A stretch of 64,000 nt of DNA, taken from NCBI RefSeq assembly GCF_001544915.2, contig NZ_FCOE02000005.1, forward strand, positions 62,001 through 126,000. Direction: 5' to 3'. Shown piece by piece: positions 16,642-26,528 of this stretch (positions within the stretch are counted from its first letter, which is position 1; every line of letters begins with the position of its first letter). Source of the stretch: Caballeronia pedi. GTDB lineage: Bacteria; Pseudomonadota; Gammaproteobacteria; Burkholderiales; Burkholderiaceae. Both the position numbers and the translations under genes were made by a program. The notes beneath the pieces are model-generated. The model saw nothing but the letters and a program-made list of their open reading frames with translations, was not told the origin of the DNA and made no database searches.

Positions 16642-16908
16642 TTTATCTGTTCCTGATTTTGAGTGGCTTACAAACCGTCTCACGCGGGCGAGTCTATCAC
16701 CGGCTGTCCGCGATGACAGATGCCCGTCGACGAGCTTTCACGGCTCATTCAGCAGTTGCTCCAATCTGACCATAACGCCATCTCATCGCCAGCATCTCGT
16801 CACGGTCCGACGAATAGAATCCAGTGGTGGCTGTGGTAAGCGTGCCGACGCCTGCACATCGCGCAACCGCACGCCGCGTTCATCCTTCACTCGCTTGAGG
16901 AGTACGCC

Positions 16909-17175
16909 ATGAAACTAGTCACACGCATTGCCGTCATCGCACTCGCCGCAGCCCCGCTGGCCGCCTTTGCACAATCCGAAGGCCTCACGCGCGCCCAGGT
17001 CAAAGCGGACCTCCAACGCGTCGAACAAGCCGGCTATAACCCGTCCGAGCGCGATGCGTTCTATCCGGACAACATCCAGGCTGCAGAAGCGAAGGTGCAA
17101 TCATCGACCGCCTATGGCTCCTCGTCCGATGGCTCGTCCGCTTCCGGTCAACCGGCCACGCAGAACGCGCAATAA
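16909..17175 (+). CDS. DUF4148-family exported protein (88 aa)
   Basis: 88 residues: a signal peptide (MKLVTRIAVIALAAAPLAAFA), then the DUF4148 core SEGLTRAQVKADLQRVEQAGYNPSERDAFYPDNIQAAEAKV and a Ser/Gly-rich tail. DUF4148 proteins are small periplasmic proteins abundant in Burkholderia and of unknown role. GAGGAG precedes the ATG at 16909. Confidence 0.85.
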   Translation: MKLVTRIAVIALAAAPLAAFAQSEGLTRAQVKADLQRVEQAGYNPSERDAFYPDNIQAAEAKVQSSTAYGSSSDGSSASGQPATQNAQ

Positions 17176-17566
17176 CCGGTCTTTCGCTTCATCGAGATAC
17201 GCGCGGCTACCGCCGACTGCAAACGATCCCGCGCCGTCTCGCTCACCCCTCTGCGCATGTCGCGTGATCATTTATAGATCGCGTCCCTTTTCAAGTACCC
17301 ACCGCACAGAGTTACTTGCGCTGAAGCCGCGCTATTCCCGACTTCAATGACACAAGCGCGTAGTCCTGACCGCGTGCTTTCGCAAGCTTGCTTTCAAATC
17401 GCCTAATCTGACAGACACGCCATATTCAAGCCATATTGTCGTTGGTACCCGGCCACTACCATAGCGACACTGATGGCGAATTGCCCGCCTCGTTCCGTCA
17501 TTGCGTCTCGCGCGCCGCACCCGCTTCTCTCGCAGCGCACTTCTCAAGCATCTTCCGAACGACTCA
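17176..17566. other. Intergenic region upstream of the RND efflux operon
   Basis: 391 bases without a credible gene. It should hold the promoter of the efflux operon. A repeated GCCATATT(C/G) lies near 17420-17450. I could not place a -35/-10 pair or a CusR/CopR-type box with confidence. Confidence 0.35.
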
Positions 17567-20500
17567 ATGTGGATAGTCAACGTTGCGCTCAAGCGGCCTT
17601 ATACGTTCATCGTGATGGCCATCATGATTCTGCTGGCGACGCCCTTCGTCCTCCTGACGACGCCAGTGGACGTGCTTCCCGAAATCGATATTCCGGTCGT
17701 CAGCATCATCTGGAATTACACCGGCCTTTCCGCTCAGGACATGGCCAATCGCATCACGTCGGTCAACGAGCGCAGCCTCACGACGACCGTGAACAACATC
17801 GCGCACATCGAGTCGCAGTCGCTGCCGGGCATCGCGATCATCAAGCTCTTCCTGCAACCGACGGCTAATATCCAGACCGCCATCGCGCAAACCGTCGCCG
17901 TCGAGCAGGCGCAGTTGAAGCAGATGCCGCCGGGCGCGACGCCGCCGCTCGTCATCAGCTATTCGGCGTCGAGCATTCCGGTGATCCAGCTCGGCCTGTC
18001 GAGCCCGAAGCAATCCGAACAGGATCTGAACGACACCGCGCTCAACTTCCTGCGTCCGCAACTCGTGACGATTCCCGGCGCGGCGGTACCCTACCCGTAT
18101 GGCGGCAAGACGCGCCTCATCTCCGTCGATCTCGATACGCGCGCGCTGCTCGCCAAGGGCCTCACGCCGACCGATGTCGTGCAGGCCGTCAACGCGCAGA
18201 ACCTGATCCTGCCGACCGGCACCGCGAAGATCGGCCCGAAGGAATACACGATCAACATGAACGGCTCGCCCGCGACGGTCGCGGGTCTGAACGACATCCC
18301 GGTACGCACGATCAACGGCGCGACCACTTACCTGCGCGAAGTGGCGCACGTGCGCGACGGCTTCTCGCCGCAGACCAACATCGTGCGACAGGACGGTCAT
18401 CGCGGCGTGCTCATTTCCGTGCTGAAAAACGGCAACGCCTCGACGCTTTCCATCGTCAACACACTGCAGGACCTCTTGCCGCAGGCGCGCGCTTCGTTGC
18501 CGGCGGATCTGAAGATCAGCGCGCTGTTCGATCAGTCCGTGTTCGTGAAAGCCGCCGTGCAGGGCGTGGTGCGCGAAGCGCTGATTGCCGCCGCGCTCAC
18601 CGCCGCGATGATCCTGCTCTTTCTCGGCAACTGGCGCAGCACCTGCATCATCGCGATATCGATTCCGCTCTCGATTCTGTCGTCATTGATCGTGCTGCAT
18701 GCGCTCGGGCAGACCATCAACATCATGACGCTCGGCGGTCTCGCGCTGGCCGTCGGCATTCTCGTCGACGATGCGACGGTGACAATCGAGAACATCGAGC
18801 GTCATCTGCACATGGGCACGAATCTGCACGATGCGATTCTGGAAGGCGCGGGCGAAATCGCGGTGCCCGCGCTCGTCTCGACGCTGTGCATCTGTATCGT
18901 GTTCGTGCCGATGTTCTTTCTCACCGGCGTCGCCAAGTTCCTGTTCGTGCCGCTCGCGGAAGCCGTCGTGTTTGCGATGATCGCGTCGTACATTCTGTCG
19001 CGCACGCTCGTTCCGACGCTCGCGATGTTGTTGATGGGCCACGCGCACGCACCCAACGCGAAAACGAAGCCGAATCTTTTCATGCGGCTGCATCGCCGTT
19101 TCGATCGCGGTTTCGAGCGCATGCGCGGCGCGTATATCGTCATTCTTTCGACGCTGCTCGTGAGAAGACGTCTATTCGCGTCGCTCTTTCTCGGCTTCTG
19201 TGTGCTCTCGACCGCACTCGTGTTCGTGCTCGGCGAAGACTTCTTCCCGAGCGTCGATGCGGGCGATATCCGCATGCACATGCGTGCGCCGACCGGCACG
19301 CGCATCGAGGAAACCGCGCGCCTCGCGGATCAGGTCGAAAAGGTCGTGCGTCAGATCGTCCCGCAAGACGAACTCGCGACCATACTCGATAACCTCGGCC
19401 TTCCTTATAGCGGCATCAACCTGTCGTACAGCAACGCGGGCACCATCGGCACGCTCGACGGCGAAATACAGGTCGCGCTGAAACCCGATCACGCACCGAC
19501 GCAGACCTATATCGATGAATTGCGCGCGCTGCTGCCGCACCGCTTTCCCGGCGTCGAGTTTTTCTTTCAGCCCGCGGACATCGTCACGCAGATTCTGAAC
19601 TTCGGCCTGCCCGCCGCCATCGACGTGCAGATTCAAGGGCAGAACGCGCAGGCGAACTTCGAAGTCGCCAGCAAGCTGATGAAGCAGATTCGCATGATTC
19701 CCGGCAATGTCGATACGCACATCCAGCAAAAGCTCGATGAACCGGCCATCGACTTGCAGATGGACCGCACGCGCCTGCAGCAACTCAATCTTTCCGCGAG
19801 CAATGTCGCGCAGAACGTATTGGTTTCGCTATCCGGCAGCTCGCAAACCGCGCCGGGATTCTGGTTCAATCCGCGTAATGGCGTCGAATACAACCTCGCG
19901 GTGCAGACGCCGCAATACCAGGTCTCGTCGATCGACGAACTGCTGCGCACGCCAGTGTCCGCATCGCTCAACGGCCCCACGCAACTGCTCGGCAATCTCG
20001 TGCGCATCTCGCCGCAGACGCAGTTCGCGGTCGTCACGCACTACAACATCCGGCCGGTGATCGATCTCTTCGTGAGCGTCGAAGGACGCGATCTCGGCGG
20101 CGTCGCGCGGCAGGTGAATCATCTCGTCGATGACGCGCGCCGCGCGCTTCCGCGCGGCAGCCAGATCATCGTGCGCGGCCAGGTCGAAACGATGCGCACG
20201 TCGTTCGTCGGACTCGGCTTAGGCGTCGCGATGGCCATCGTGCTCGTGTATCTGCTGATCGTCGTGAACTTTCAGTCGTGGATCGATCCGCTCATCATCG
20301 TGAGCGCATTGCCCGCCGCGCTCGCGGGCATCGTCTGGATGCTCTTTCTCACCGGCACGCACCTGAGCGTGCCCGCGCTCACCGGCGCGATCATGACGAT
20401 GGGCGTCGCGACCGCGAACAGCATCCTGATGGTCTCGTTCGCGCGGCAGCGCCTGAATGCCGGCATGCCGCCGCTCACCGCCGCGCTCGAAGCGGGCGCG

Positions 20501-20752
20501 AGCCGCATCAGGCCCGTGCTGATGACCGCGTTCGCGATGATCATCGGCATGATTCCGATGGCGCTCGGTCTCGGCGAAGGCGCGGAGCAGAACGCGCCGC
20601 TCGGCCGCGCGGTCATCGGCGGGTTGTTATTCGCCACGGTCTCCACGCTCTTTTTCGTGCCGCTCGTCTTTGCGGGCATTCATGCGCGTCTCGCGCGCCG
20701 CGCTGCCCACAAGGGTCGGGCGCAGCATGAAGACACCAGCGGCCAACACTGA
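17567..20752 (+). CDS. RND efflux transporter, inner-membrane pump
   Basis: 1061 residues, RND superfamily with 12 membrane helices and two large periplasmic loops. The paired aspartates of helix 4 are present (D401, D402 in VGILVDDATVTIENIERH). The helix-10 motif is MGVATANSILMVSFARQR, in which the Lys of AcrB-type pumps (AKNAI) is replaced. The sequence is thus an HAE-like pump of a divergent subgroup whose substrate cannot be predicted. The start MWIVNVALKRPYTF (ATG 17567) is the canonical cytoplasmic N-terminus. Gene order is pump, adaptor, outer-membrane channel, then a CusRS-like two-component pair. Confidence 0.9.
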   Translation: MWIVNVALKRPYTFIVMAIMILLATPFVLLTTPVDVLPEIDIPVVSIIWNYTGLSAQDMANRITSVNERSLTTTVNNIAHIESQSLPGIAIIKLFLQPTANIQTAIAQTVAVEQAQLKQMPPGATPPLVISYSASSIPVIQLGLSSPKQSEQDLNDTALNFLRPQLVTIPGAAVPYPYGGKTRLISVDLDTRALLAKGLTPTDVVQAVNAQNLILPTGTAKIGPKEYTINMNGSPATVAGLNDIPVRTINGATTYLREVAHVRDGFSPQTNIVRQDGHRGVLISVLKNGNASTLSIVNTLQDLLPQARASLPADLKISALFDQSVFVKAAVQGVVREALIAAALTAAMILLFLGNWRSTCIIAISIPLSILSSLIVLHALGQTINIMTLGGLALAVGILVDDATVTIENIERHLHMGTNLHDAILEGAGEIAVPALVSTLCICIVFVPMFFLTGVAKFLFVPLAEAVVFAMIASYILSRTLVPTLAMLLMGHAHAPNAKTKPNLFMRLHRRFDRGFERMRGAYIVILSTLLVRRRLFASLFLGFCVLSTALVFVLGEDFFPSVDAGDIRMHMRAPTGTRIEETARLADQVEKVVRQIVPQDELATILDNLGLPYSGINLSYSNAGTIGTLDGEIQVALKPDHAPTQTYIDELRALLPHRFPGVEFFFQPADIVTQILNFGLPAAIDVQIQGQNAQANFEVASKLMKQIRMIPGNVDTHIQQKLDEPAIDLQMDRTRLQQLNLSASNVAQNVLVSLSGSSQTAPGFWFNPRNGVEYNLAVQTPQYQVSSIDELLRTPVSASLNGPTQLLGNLVRISPQTQFAVVTHYNIRPVIDLFVSVEGRDLGGVARQVNHLVDDARRALPRGSQIIVRGQVETMRTSFVGLGLGVAMAIVLVYLLIVVNFQSWIDPLIIVSALPAALAGIVWMLFLTGTHLSVPALTGAIMTMGVATANSILMVSFARQRLNAGMPPLTAALEAGASRIRPVLMTAFAMIIGMIPMALGLGEGAEQNAPLGRAVIGGLLFATVSTLFFVPLVFAGIHARLARRAAHKGRAQHEDTSGQH

Positions 20753-20773
20753 CATCACAGCACGTCCACGAAC

Positions 20774-22012
20774 ATGACCGAAAAGAACCACGCATCGCTT
20801 GCGATTCCCGCTCGCGACCCGAACGAAGGGCCCGCGCTGCCGCCGCGCAACGTCGAATGGAAGCGCGCGAAGATCGCGCTCGTCATCGTGCTCGCGCTGC
20901 TCGCGATCGGCGCGGCGCGCACTGTCGTCACCGACATGCTGCATAGCCGCTCGATTGCAACCCGCACGCAGCAGAACGCGCAGCAATACGTGAATGTCGT
21001 CACGCCGACGCACACCGACGGCGGCGGCGAAACGACCTTGCCGGGCACACTGCGCGGCTTCGTCGAATCGCCGATCTATGCGCGCGCGACGGGCTATCTG
21101 CTGCACTGGTATGTGGATATCGGCACGCGCGTGAAGCAGGGCCAGTTGCTCGCCGATCTCGACACGCCCGAGATCGATCAGGAACTCGCGCAAGCCGTCG
21201 CGCAGCGCGATCAGACCGCATCGAGTCTCGGTCTCGCGAAGAGTTCGCTCGAACGCTGGCAGCAATTGCGTCAACGCGATGCCGTGTCGCAACAGGAACT
21301 CGACGAACGTCAGAGCACCTTCAATCAGGATGTCGCGAATCTCGCCGCCGCCGATGCCAACGTGAAACGCCTGCGTCAACTCGAATCGTTCAAGCGCATC
21401 GTCGCGCCGTTCGCGGGCGTCGTCACGCAGCGCAATGTCGATGTCGGCGATCTCATCGATGCGGGCAGCGGCACGAGCCGCGCGCTGTTCGCGCTCGCGC
21501 AGTCCGATCCGTTGCGCGTGTTCGTGCAGCTGCCGCAGGCGTATGCGCAAAACGTGACGGTCGGACAGGATGTGACCGTCACGCAAGCGGAACTGCCGGG
21601 CCAGCAATTTCACGGCAAGATCACGCATGTCTCCGGCGCCATCGACGTGCCCACGCGCTCGCTGCAGGTCGAAGTGACGTTGCCGAATCCCGATGGACGT
21701 CTGCGTCCCGGCGCGTACGTGCAGGTCGCGCTGCCCGCGAACGCGCATGCGCGCATGCTGGTGCCCGGCAATACGCTGCTGTTTCGCGCCGAAGGCCCGC
21801 GTGTGGCTGTGGTCGATGCAAACGGCCACGTGCATCTGAACAAGATCGTGATCGCGCAGGATCTCGGGCAATCGCTCGAAATCGAGAGCGGCATCGAACC
21901 GAACGACAGGATCATCATCAACCCGAGCGATTCGGTCGCGGACGGCGATCATGTCGTGATCGCGCCGCAAGGGCCGCAACAGCCCGCGTCGGGCAGCCAG
22001 GCCGCATCATGA
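20774..22012 (+). CDS. RND efflux periplasmic adaptor (MFP/HlyD type)
   Basis: 412 residues. A short cytoplasmic segment and one membrane anchor (about 32-50), lipoyl half-motifs (GFVESPIYARATGYLLHWYVDIGTRVKQGQLLADLDTPEI and FKRIVAPFAGVVTQRNVDVGDLI) flanking a coiled-coil hairpin (about 135-190), then beta-barrel and membrane-proximal domains. It bridges the pump to the outer-membrane channel. It has an uncleaved anchor rather than a lipobox. It overlaps the next gene by 4 bases (ATGA). Confidence 0.92.
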   Translation: MTEKNHASLAIPARDPNEGPALPPRNVEWKRAKIALVIVLALLAIGAARTVVTDMLHSRSIATRTQQNAQQYVNVVTPTHTDGGGETTLPGTLRGFVESPIYARATGYLLHWYVDIGTRVKQGQLLADLDTPEIDQELAQAVAQRDQTASSLGLAKSSLERWQQLRQRDAVSQQELDERQSTFNQDVANLAAADANVKRLRQLESFKRIVAPFAGVVTQRNVDVGDLIDAGSGTSRALFALAQSDPLRVFVQLPQAYAQNVTVGQDVTVTQAELPGQQFHGKITHVSGAIDVPTRSLQVEVTLPNPDGRLRPGAYVQVALPANAHARMLVPGNTLLFRAEGPRVAVVDANGHVHLNKIVIAQDLGQSLEIESGIEPNDRIIINPSDSVADGDHVVIAPQGPQQPASGSQAAS

Positions 22013-23517
22013 AAGCCGCGCTTTGCATCACGCTCGTGTCGATGCTCGCGGCATGCACCGTCGGGCCGGACTATCGACGGCCCGTCGCCGAAACGCCGCC
22101 GACATGGAAGACGGATTCGTACTGGCGCGTCGGCGAGCCGTCGCATGCGCCGCTCGCGCTCGACTGGTGGCAAGGCTTCGGCGACACAACGCTGAACGGC
22201 CTCGAAACCCAGGCGCTCGCGCAGAACCAGACGCTTGCCGCCGCGAGCGCGCATTACGCGCAGGCCCGCGCGACACTCGCGCAAACGTCCTCGCTCGCGC
22301 TGCCCGAAGTCGATCTCGGCGCGAATGCGTCACGCTCGCGCATCTCGCGCAATCGCCCCGTCACCAACTACGCGACGCCGAACAGCGCGACGGTGCAGAA
22401 CGATCTGAAGCTCGCGCCGACCGTCAATTACGACGTCGATCTGTTCGGCCGCATTCGACGCGAAGTGGAAGGCGCGCGCGCATCAGCCGACGAATCGCGC
22501 GACGATCTCGCCAATGCGCGGCTCGTGCTCACGACTGATCTCGCGAGCGACTACTTCTCGATGCGCGAACTCGATGCGGAAATCGACGTGCTGAACCGCT
22601 CCGTCGTTCTGCAGAACAAAGCGCTCGATTACGTGAAAGCGCAACACGATCTGGGCGCGGTCTCCGGCCTCGACGTATTGCAGCAACAGGCGCTGCTCGA
22701 TCAGACGCGCGTGCAGGCGCAGTTGCTGTTGAATCAGCGCGCGCAATTCGAACACGCGATCGCCGCGCTCGTCGGCACGCCTGCGCCGCAGTTCGCCATC
22801 GCGCCGGCGCTCGACGATCGCCCGCTGCCGCCGATCCCGCTCGGCATTCCGAGCGACGTGCTCCAGCGCAGGCCCGATGTTTCATCCGCCGAGCGCGCGA
22901 TGGCCGCGGCCAATGCACAGATCGGCGTCGCGAAGGCGGCGTTCTTCCCGAGCCTCACGTTGAATGGCACTATCGGCTGGGAGAGCACGGCGCTCTCCAG
23001 CCTGATTTCCGCGCCGAGTCTGTTGTGGACCATCGGCACGATGGCGAGCCAGGTCGTGTTCGATGGAGGACGGCGCTCGGCCGCTGTCGATTTCGCGAAC
23101 GAAGGTTATACCGCGGCCGTCGCGAACTATCGGCAGACGGTGCTCGGTGCGTTTCAGCAGGTTCAGGACGGCATCGTCGGATTGTCGGTGCTCGATGGCG
23201 CGGCGAAACAGTCGCACGCCGCCGTCGACGATGCGCAACGCCTGCTGTCGCTCGCGAACGATCGCTATTCGGGCGGCCTCGTCGCGTATCTGGACGTGAT
23301 CACGGCGCAGCAGCAATTGCTGACGAGCCAACGTCAGGATGTACAGATTCGCGGCCAGCAGCGCAGCGTGTCGGTCGCGCTCGTGAAAGCATTGGGCGGC
23401 GGCTGGGATGCGAATGACGCGGCGCACGATGACGAAGCAGTTGCGAATGCAGCGCAGACAAAACATGAGCAGGATCACCGCGAGACTCGTATAGTGAGCG
23501 GTGAGACAATGCGTTAA
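22009..23517 (+). CDS. Outer-membrane efflux lipoprotein (NodT/OprM family)
   Basis: 502 residues. A lipoprotein signal with lipobox LAAC (MKAALCITLVSMLAACTVGPDYRRP) is followed by the two repeated TolC-fold halves (for example DWWQGFGDTTLNGLETQALAQNQTLAAASAHYAQARA and IPSDVLQRRPDVSSAERAMAAANAQIGVAKAAFFPSLTL). It forms the trimeric outer-membrane duct of this tripartite pump. The C-terminus is unusually charged and Asp/His-rich. Translation is coupled to the adaptor. Confidence 0.93.
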   Translation: MKAALCITLVSMLAACTVGPDYRRPVAETPPTWKTDSYWRVGEPSHAPLALDWWQGFGDTTLNGLETQALAQNQTLAAASAHYAQARATLAQTSSLALPEVDLGANASRSRISRNRPVTNYATPNSATVQNDLKLAPTVNYDVDLFGRIRREVEGARASADESRDDLANARLVLTTDLASDYFSMRELDAEIDVLNRSVVLQNKALDYVKAQHDLGAVSGLDVLQQQALLDQTRVQAQLLLNQRAQFEHAIAALVGTPAPQFAIAPALDDRPLPPIPLGIPSDVLQRRPDVSSAERAMAAANAQIGVAKAAFFPSLTLNGTIGWESTALSSLISAPSLLWTIGTMASQVVFDGGRRSAAVDFANEGYTAAVANYRQTVLGAFQQVQDGIVGLSVLDGAAKQSHAAVDDAQRLLSLANDRYSGGLVAYLDVITAQQQLLTSQRQDVQIRGQQRSVSVALVKALGGGWDANDAAHDDEAVANAAQTKHEQDHRETRIVSGETMR

Positions 23518-23547
23518 ACACACACTGAACGCGCACAGGTGCCAGGC

Positions 23548-24261
23548 ATGAAAGTCCTGATAGTCGAAGACGAACACAAGGTGGTGGATTACCTGCGCTC
23601 GGGGTTGACCGAGCAAGGCTGGGTCGTCGATGTCGCGATGGACGGCGAGGAAGGCACGCATCTCGCCATCGAATACGACTACGATGTAATCGTGCTCGAC
23701 GTGATGCTGCCGCGACGCGACGGCTTCGCCGTATTGAAGGCGCTGCGCATGCAGAAATCGACGCCCGTCATCATGCTCACCGCGCGCGATCACATCAACG
23801 ATCGCGTGCGCGGTCTGCGCGAAGGCGCGGACGACTACCTGACGAAGCCTTTCTCCTTCCTCGAACTCGTCGAGCGTCTGCATGCGCTCGCGCGCCGCAC
23901 GCGCGCGCAGGAATCGACGCTCATTTCCGTCGGCGATCTGTATGTCGATCTGATCGGCCGCCGCGCCACGCGCGACGGCGTGCGGCTCGACCTCACCGCG
24001 AAGGAGTTCCAGTTGCTCTCCGTGCTCGCGCGGCGTCACGGCGACATACTGTCGAAGACCGCGATCACCGAACTCGTCTGGGAAGTCGATTTCGAAAGTC
24101 ACACGAATGTCGTCGAAACGGCCATCAAGCGCCTGCGCGCGAAACTCGACGGACCGTTCCGCACGAAACTGCTGCATACCGTGCGCGGCATGGGCTATGT
24201 GCTCGAGGTGCGCGAAGCCCGCGACATGCGCGAAACCAGGGAAGACGCGAGACCATCATGA
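23548..24261 (+). CDS. OmpR-family response regulator (CusR/CopR-like)
   Basis: 237 residues: receiver with MKVLIVEDE, phospho-Asp in VIVLDVMLPRRDGF, Thr in IMLTARD and Lys in YLTKPFSFLEL; winged-helix output with TAKEFQLLSVLARRHGDILSKTAITELVWEVDF ... NVVETAIKRLRAKLD. The closest pattern is the heavy-metal group (CusR, CopR, IrlR). It lies 30 bases after the efflux lipoprotein and overlaps the kinase by 4 bases, so it probably controls this pump. The start ATG is at 23548; a GTG at 23539 is less likely. Confidence 0.9.
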   Translation: MKVLIVEDEHKVVDYLRSGLTEQGWVVDVAMDGEEGTHLAIEYDYDVIVLDVMLPRRDGFAVLKALRMQKSTPVIMLTARDHINDRVRGLREGADDYLTKPFSFLELVERLHALARRTRAQESTLISVGDLYVDLIGRRATRDGVRLDLTAKEFQLLSVLARRHGDILSKTAITELVWEVDFESHTNVVETAIKRLRAKLDGPFRTKLLHTVRGMGYVLEVREARDMRETREDARPS

Positions 24262-25748
24262 ACACGCCGTGGGCTGCATCGGCGCCGCACGAGTCATCCG
24301 AACCGCGCACGCAGCGCTCCATCTCGCGGCGTCTCGCCGTGATGTTCGCGCTCGTTGCGCTGTTCGTGTTTTCGCTCGTCGGCTCGGGACTGTTTCTCGT
24401 GTTGCGCGTGCAACTGGAGCAGCACTTGCGCGATTCGCTCGACAATCGCGCGGAGGTGGCGCGCCTCATCGTCACGCACGCGTCGAATCCGGACAAATGG
24501 AAGATCGCGAAAGAGAAGCTCGCGGATATCACGCCGCGCGACGGCTCCACGCGCTTCGCCGTATCCAGCAACGATCCGCGCTTCGAATACGGCTCGCCAC
24601 CCCTGGGTAGCGTCACCAAGCGCCTGACGGGCGGTTACGCGCAGGTCCGCCCCGACGACCGCGCCTACGACATGCTGATGACCACGCTGACGATTCCGCC
24701 TAATGCGGACCGTCCGCCCTTGCAACTGTTCGTCGCGATCGACTGCTCGCCGAACGTCCACACGATGCGCGCGTTCGGTCTCGCGCTCGCGGCCTTCATG
24801 GCGCTCTCGACCATCGCGGTGCTGGTGCTGAGTTACTCGGTCGCGCGCCTCGGGCTCGCGCCGCTTGCGCGTCTCACGCGCGATGCATCGAAACTGAGTC
24901 CGACCAATCGCTCGCAACGCCTGAACACCCGCGCCTTGCCGATGGAACTCGACGAACTGGCGAAGTCCTTCAACGGCGCGCTCGAACGGCTCGATCACGC
25001 ATACGGACGGCTCGAATCCTTCAACGCCGATGTCGCGCACGAATTGCGCACGCCGGTCACGATACTCATCGGTCAGACGGAAGTAGCCTTGACGCGCGAT
25101 CGCTCGATCGACGAATTGCGTCACACACTGCAATCGAATCTCGAAGAGTTCGAGCGCGTGCGCGCGATCATCAACGACATGCTGTTTCTCGCGCGTGCGG
25201 ATCAGGGCGAACGCGCGACGGGCCTCGTCGAAGTATCGCTCGCGGCCGAAGTCAATCGCACGCTCGAGTTTCTGGAGATTCCGCTGGAAGAAGCGCACGT
25301 CAGCGCAATGGCGAGCGGCGATGCGCGTGCTTACGTCAACACGTCGCTGTTCGGGCGCGCGATCTCCAATCTCGTGATGAACGCGATCCAGCACTGCACG
25401 CCCGGCGCGAAGATATCCGTGTCGATCACGCGCGAGCATGGGCGCGTGCGCATCGCGGTGGCGAACCCGGGCGAGCCGATACAGCCGCACGTGATGCAGC
25501 ATCTGTTCGATCGCTTCTATCGCGCCGAAAGCTCACGCACCAATAGCCGCGAGAATCACGGCCTCGGGCTTGCCATCGTCAAGGCGGTGGCGGAGATGCA
25601 TCGCGGCACGGTTTCCGCGACGAGTCACAACGGCATCAATACGTTCTCGTTCTCGGTCGCGCGTTTTGGCAGCGAGGGCCGGCCAGTCGAGGACGTCGCC
25701 TTGACCGTGCCGCCGGTCATCGAAAAAACCAGGTCTGCTGCGACCTGA
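24258..25748 (+). CDS. Sensor histidine kinase (CusS-like)
   Basis: 496 residues: membrane helix about 20-48, a periplasmic sensor loop of about 120 residues, a second helix (about 170-195), HAMP, the H-box SFNADVAHELRTPVTILIGQTEVAL, and ATPase boxes (NLVMNAIQHCTPG, N-box; HGLGLAIVKAVAEMHRG, G-box). The phosphorylation partner is the overlapping CusR-like regulator. The stimulus is unknown; heavy metal is the family expectation, but the sensor loop has no obvious His/Met metal cluster. Confidence 0.9.
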   Translation: MNTPWAASAPHESSEPRTQRSISRRLAVMFALVALFVFSLVGSGLFLVLRVQLEQHLRDSLDNRAEVARLIVTHASNPDKWKIAKEKLADITPRDGSTRFAVSSNDPRFEYGSPPLGSVTKRLTGGYAQVRPDDRAYDMLMTTLTIPPNADRPPLQLFVAIDCSPNVHTMRAFGLALAAFMALSTIAVLVLSYSVARLGLAPLARLTRDASKLSPTNRSQRLNTRALPMELDELAKSFNGALERLDHAYGRLESFNADVAHELRTPVTILIGQTEVALTRDRSIDELRHTLQSNLEEFERVRAIINDMLFLARADQGERATGLVEVSLAAEVNRTLEFLEIPLEEAHVSAMASGDARAYVNTSLFGRAISNLVMNAIQHCTPGAKISVSITREHGRVRIAVANPGEPIQPHVMQHLFDRFYRAESSRTNSRENHGLGLAIVKAVAEMHRGTVSATSHNGINTFSFSVARFGSEGRPVEDVALTVPPVIEKTRSAAT

Positions 25749-25758
25749 AACACGCGCG

Positions 25759-26385
25759 TCACTGACAGAAGTATTCGTCCGATGCCGCCATCGGCGCGTC
25801 CGCCGTCGCCGGCTTGAAATGACTGTACTTGCGATACGTCTTGCCGTTCACCGTCACGGCCTCGGCGGCTTCGGTCTCGCCCGAACCCGATGCGATCGCG
25901 CTGCTGTGCGCTTCGACGCTGCCGTTGCTCCAGCTGCTCGCGCGCGCAAAGGTTCCACCCTTCGACGTGTCCGTCTTGCTTTGCTCCGAGATCGCGTTCG
26001 TCACGGGATTGCCGAAACCCTTCGTATCGATCGACGATTTCGGCGGCTCGTAGCCCCACTTCGACGTGAGCGTGCTCGCGTCGATTTCCTGTGGCTTCCA
26101 GCCGATGATCTTCGCGCCGATCGCAAGCGGCGTCAGTTCCACCGCGACGATCTGCGTGCCGCGCCGCGCCACGAGCAGACACTTGCCGCCCGAGCCTTGC
26201 AACGGTACATAGCCGCTCGAAGGCAACAGGGCGAGCGCTTGCGCATTGGGCATCGCCTGCACGCCGACCGGGTTCGCGGCCCAGATCACGCCGGCGCTCG
26301 CATCGGCCTGCGCACTCAGCGGCATCATCGCAACCATTGCACTCGCCGCGAGCGCGATGGCCGCCGTTTTCATCTGACTCTTCAT
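25759..26385 (-). CDS. Exported protein of unknown function (208 aa)
   Basis: 208 residues with a signal peptide (KTAAIALAASAMVAMMPLSAQA). The mature part begins with hydrophobic beta-like segments (GVIWAANPVGVQAMPNAQALALLPSSGYVPLQ), includes KCLLVARRGTQIVAVELTPLAIG, and ends Ser/Ala-rich (SSWSNGSVEAHSSAIASGSGETEAAEAVTVNGKTYRKY). Only two cysteines remain after export. No family recognised. It is the last of four same-strand genes for exported, low-complexity proteins, suggesting a shared surface or matrix role. Confidence 0.6.
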   Translation of the reverse strand: MKSQMKTAAIALAASAMVAMMPLSAQADASAGVIWAANPVGVQAMPNAQALALLPSSGYVPLQGSGGKCLLVARRGTQIVAVELTPLAIGAKIIGWKPQEIDASTLTSKWGYEPPKSSIDTKGFGNPVTNAISEQSKTDTSKGGTFARASSWSNGSVEAHSSAIASGSGETEAAEAVTVNGKTYRKYSHFKPATADAPMAASDEYFCQ

Positions 26386-26528
26386 CGCATGCCTCAGCGG
26401 GAAAACGAGGGTTGACTCTCCGGGACCAGTCTTTCCGAGCCAACCCTTGAAAGGGAGAGACGGCCCGATCGCTCAGGCGCGTCTCTGCTGCTCCATGGCG
26501 ATACGCTGCCGCTGGATCTGCTGCCTCC

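Noticed and set aside
16684..16908. Possible manganese riboswitch or MntR box upstream of mntH
   Set aside because: No yybP-ykoY-like structure or convincing palindrome seen.
26456..26486. AGAGACG / CGTCTCT repeat after the 322-residue exported protein
   Set aside because: Only 7 bp with a long loop and no U-run; considered as a terminator but too weak to list.
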